A program made the position numbers and the translations under genes. Below, in pieces: positions 52,801 through 55,121 of a stretch of DNA of 55,121 bases. Each line of letters opens with the position of its first letter. Position 1 is the stretch's first letter. This stretch comes from Acanthaster planci. Lineage: Eukaryota > Echinodermata > Asteroidea > Valvatida > Acanthasteridae. Below the pieces are notes generated by a model. That model was not told where the DNA came from and did no database searches. It saw nothing but the letters and a program-made list of their open reading frames with translations. Where the stretch lies: positions 773,894-829,014 of the forward strand of contig NW_019091398.1 of NCBI RefSeq assembly GCF_001949145.1. The letters run 5' to 3'.

Positions 52801-54670
52801 CGCGATGCTCTGACGTCAAAGTCCTTTGTCATGTTTGTCGTGTCGTTTTCAGTTGTAGCGGCATGGCAGTACAATTACAATGTCGCCCCAAGAGGTCTTT
52901 AATTTCGCCCCATTGTTGTACCGAATGGTTGTGTTTTGTACATCAAAAGACAAAACCGGTTGTAAAAGAGGGTTGCATCCGTAATTTCCAGAAAGAGGAG
53001 CACATTCTTTATGGGCCACATTGAGAGTCTTACTCTTTAGGGGCCTAGTTTAGGCCTACATGTAGGCCCCCCTACTAACAGCCTAATAATATGTCAAATT
53101 GAACATGTTGAAAGTAGGCTAGGCCTAGCGTTAGACCTGTAAACAGGGTCCGACGAATACTCCTCCATCGTACACTGGGCCCTGTCCCGATACATGGGGA
53201 TTTCTTTCGAAAAAATTTTATGGGATATCCGGGGGCATCCGCTTGATTTTATGAGCTGAAATTGCACTGGTAGGCCTAGGCCTACACGTACGTACACATG
53301 TATGTTCACTACTTATGGGATAAACTATCTGCTAGGTTGCTAATTGCAGAAACCTTGCCTTTTCCTCATTTTCTTGCCGTAAGGGCTTCGCGCTCTTGCA
53401 GTAGTCTCCCTACGATAAATTTTACCACAAATTATTTTCAGGTTTTTTCTTCATGCCCATTCACATGCCAGTTAAATACCCCCAGAACTGTGGGGTCCGA
53501 CGTCCACCCCACTCCCACGAACCCCACAGAAAAAGAGCCTTTTTCGCCATAGGCTGTGCATGACATTTAACGGGGCAAGAACAGTGATTCCATTTGAGTT
53601 GTGTACCCATAGAAATGTTGCTTCATTTCCCCCAAGAATTTTATGTAAGTAGGCAGATTCATGAAATTTCAGACATGCCAGAATACATTCAGTCACTTTT
53701 ATTTCTGTTCAGTTTGGCAATTACAGACGATAGAATTGGTAATTGCCTCTGGTTCCAAGGTGGCAAATTTTCCAGCCGATGTCTTTTTCACAGAAGAAAG
53801 AAAAAAAATAATCTTAATTTAAGAAACAGTTTCATTGACATCCAAACTGAAAATGTTAGTAAAATGAGAAAGATATTAAAGCATGACAATGGTAAATCTC
53901 CCAAAGGAACCTGTTAATTTTTACTAAGTGTTTATAAAGAAATTTGATTTCATAATTTCTGGACAGCCATAAGGTCTTTTTGTCACTAAAATATTTATAT
54001 GTTTTGTTCATCAATAATGCTGTTTTGAACCATGGGGAGTGAGGGACATTCAAGTATTCTAATGGGCCTTATTTCTGCATGTTAACCTATGATCAAAGAA
54101 ATTAAACCCTTTACAAAAGAACCAAGCAGTTGGTTTTCCATTGCCAAAAAAAAAATAAAAAATATGCCGAGGCCTACAACACTCAACAGTTGCAAACAAT
54201 ACCAACAAACAAAAAGAAGAACCAGAAATCTAAAGTAGAAATTCAGAAACACAGAGTATGAAATTTAGGGAAGGATCAGTTTTCATTAAAATGTGAATTT
54301 GGTGAAGAAACATGAAAAGAAGTAAAATAGGCCCAATTAATGAAATATGGGACGACCACTGCCACTTTTTAATAACTTCACACCTATATTAAATAATGGA
54401 AGAGTCCACTTACAAAACTTTTGCGAAGCAGGCAGACTGTTTCGTGTAGTGCTCGGGTACATGTAATTCTTTTAAAATCCAGATTTGATGGGCTAACAAC
54501 TTAGTTAGTTCTTTAAAAAATGTTTTCAACCACAAACATGCCCCAAAAATGTAAAATACGATAGACAGGCTGACCTTGATCACTGGGTCTTGCCCACCGT
54601 GATCGGCAAGGCTAACCACCATGCCGCCACTCAGTTCGCCCGTTGGCGCGGCACTCGCCATTTCCGACAT
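46816..54670 (-). CDS. ribose-phosphate pyrophosphokinase, class II (plant PRS3/PRS4-like), 9 exons
   Basis: Makes PRPP from ribose 5-phosphate and ATP for nucleotide synthesis. Exons: 54670-54575, 51659-51450, 50484-50337, 49958-49886, 49772-49679, 49381-49263, 49081-48891, 48665-48589, 47064-46816. They give 418 residues with phases 0,0,1,2,0,2,1,0 all closing. Seen: [10 protein letters not shown] in exon 3; [78 protein letters not shown]; the PRPP loop [14 protein letters not shown] (318-331); [20 protein letters not shown]. These match plant class II enzymes. Class I (human PRPS1/2) has DDMVDTCGTL at the PRPP loop. The first roughly 40 residues (exon 1 and start of exon 2) have no plant counterpart I recognise; the link of exon 1 to exon 2 rests on phase and an open frame. 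Cytosolic location is inferred from plant PRS4. Confidence 0.88.
47485..48277. mobile_element. nonautonomous pogo/Tigger-like DNA transposon, copy 2
   Basis: The left end is CAGTAAACTCCGGCTAAGTT and the inverted right end CAGTAAACTCTGACTAAGTC. Both continue GGCA, so about 20 of 24 bases agree. TA flanks both sides (47483-47484 and 48278-48279). The 793-base interior repeats GCCGACTTA-like words near both ends and encodes no transposase. Lies in the last intron of the PRPP synthase. Confidence 0.8.
48399..48552. mobile_element. short palindromic MITE, copy 2 (TTCACAA...TTGTGAA)
   Basis: Ends TTCACAATAGTGCGCCA and its inverse TGGCGCACTATTGTGAA are perfect 17-base inverted repeats. Nearly the whole 154 bases fold back: GTTTGCAAC with GTTGCAAAC, and GCGCGAAATTTGTCGACC with GGTCGACAAATTTCGCGC. 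It stops 37 bases from the exon ending at 48589. The sister copy is at 35449-35591. Confidence 0.85.
49468..49690. repeat. 37-bp minisatellite, 6 units, overlapping a splice donor
   Basis: Unit starts fall at 49468, 49505, 49542, 49579, 49616 and 49653, exactly 37 bases apart; the last unit has one extra base. On the minus (coding) strand each unit reads ACAACAGCTAAG then GTAGCACC or a close variant. The unit at the right edge overlaps the end of PRPP synthase exon 5 (GCAACAGCTAAG then GTAGTCACC, junction 49679/49678). The array is thus made of the exon's last dozen bases plus the first part of the intron. Confidence 0.9.
51660..54574 (-). other. PRPP synthase intron 1
   Basis: About 2.9 kb between coding exons 1 and 2. 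No coding exon recognised. It contains a small GC-rich self-complementary stretch near 52325-52365 and a hairpin at 53480-53528 related to 37024-37096. Otherwise AT-rich. Confidence 0.55.
53480..53528. repeat. hairpin related to the 37024 element
   Basis: Shares CCCCAGAAC, then GGGGTCCGACGTCC with 37024-37050. Its own hairpin pairs TGTGGGGT with ACCCCACA. Second member of a small GC-rich foldback family. Confidence 0.5.
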
Positions 54671-54904
54671 TTATCGCAAAAGTGCAAGTGTTGCTGTAAG
54701 TCAAAATGATAGTTTTTAGCAACATAAACGTTTGTTACGCAAATACGCTGCGTCTATTTTTGTCACGTGACATACGGCCACAGATAATGCATATGTTCAA
54801 AATGTGTTTTTACCTGCTACTGCTACATGTTGTTGTGTTTATTTCCTGCTTTAAGTATTTTCCTTCAGAGCAGTGGGCCCTAACCAGGAGAGTAAAAACC
54901 TACC
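54671..54904. promoter_or_regulatory. divergent promoter region between the PRPP synthase and SRRT
   Basis: The two ATGs point away from each other and are 234 bases apart, so one short region must serve both promoters and both 5' UTRs. It contains GTCACGTGAC at 54762-54771, a 10-base palindrome around the E-box CACGTG (USF/MYC/TFE-type site). No TATA box lies at a convincing distance from either ATG. A shared bidirectional promoter is inferred. Confidence 0.6.
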
Positions 54905-55037
54905 ATGGATAGCGATGATGAGAATGATCGCCGGCGGAGGGATAAATTCCGTCGGGAACGGAGTGATTACAGCGATCGCAGAGAAAGAGATACCCGGCGG
55001 AGGGACGATTGGAATGATCGGTACGATCGACAAGTTG
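54905..55037 (+). CDS. srrt: SRRT/ARS2 (serrate RNA effector) first coding exon, partial
   Basis: ARS2 is a nuclear partner of the cap-binding complex, involved in microRNA biogenesis and RNA 3'-end processing and turnover. The exon starts [20 protein letters not shown] and goes on with an Arg/Asp-rich stretch ([20 protein letters not shown]). This closely follows the vertebrate SRRT N-terminus ([20 protein letters not shown]). The ATG is preceded by CCTACC. The exon end is not certain: GTTG before GTCAGG (55037/55038) is a reasonable donor, and CAA before GTTGGT (55033/55034) is another. The frame stays open to a stop at 55088. Later exons lie outside the window. Confidence 0.85.
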
Positions 55038-55121
55038 GTCAGGATTTCTCACAGATTATGCCGGTGCCATTTTTTGTAGGCATAACTTAGGAATACATGT
55101 AATGTTGTGTTATTCAGAGAG

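Overview
This is invertebrate animal nuclear DNA. Its genes have many short GT..AG introns in AT-rich sequence. The proteins resemble animal orthologues closely, the palindrome TACATGTA recurs throughout, and the noncoding DNA is full of small DNA-transposon and tRNA-SINE remnants. An invertebrate deuterostome (echinoderm, hemichordate or amphioxus) fits best. That placement is an impression from protein and repeat style, not a proof.

Layout, left to right. (1) 3396-12731, minus: a class III sugar transporter of the SLC2A6/SLC2A8 (GLUT6/8) type, eight coding exons, 506 residues. (2) 12732-18459: intergenic, with a frameshifted stump of a PIF/Harbinger transposase at 15248-15708. (3) 18460-23343, minus: complete eEF1A, seven coding exons, 464 residues. 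A likely 5' noncoding exon and TATA/TOP promoter lie about 6 kb upstream, near 29345. (4) 30879-34660, minus: MPV17-family membrane protein, seven coding exons including a 33-base one, 190 residues. (5) 34661-41004: repeat-rich intergenic DNA with nested inverted repeats, a degenerate LINE end and a tRNA-SINE. (6) 41005-44375, plus: FBXW2 (F-box/WD-repeat), six exons, 468 residues. (7) 46816-54670, minus: a ribose-phosphate pyrophosphokinase of the class II type best known from plants (PRS3/PRS4), nine exons, 418 residues. (8) 54905 to the window end, plus: first coding exon of SRRT/ARS2, divergent from the PRPP synthase across 234 bases.

All exon chains were built by hand. Every junction was checked for GT/AG and for codon phase, and all five complete genes close in frame. 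The genes belong to unrelated housekeeping pathways (sugar transport, translation, mitochondrial membrane, SCF ubiquitin ligase, PRPP supply, RNA cap-complex function). I see no operon or gene-cluster logic beyond the shared PRS/SRRT promoter region.

The most striking points are: the plant-type class II PRPP synthase in an animal; a 37-bp tandem array in that gene that copies an exon's last bases with its 5' splice site; and a set of small nonautonomous DNA transposons, including two pogo/Tigger-like elements with TA target duplications and two copies of a short palindromic family.
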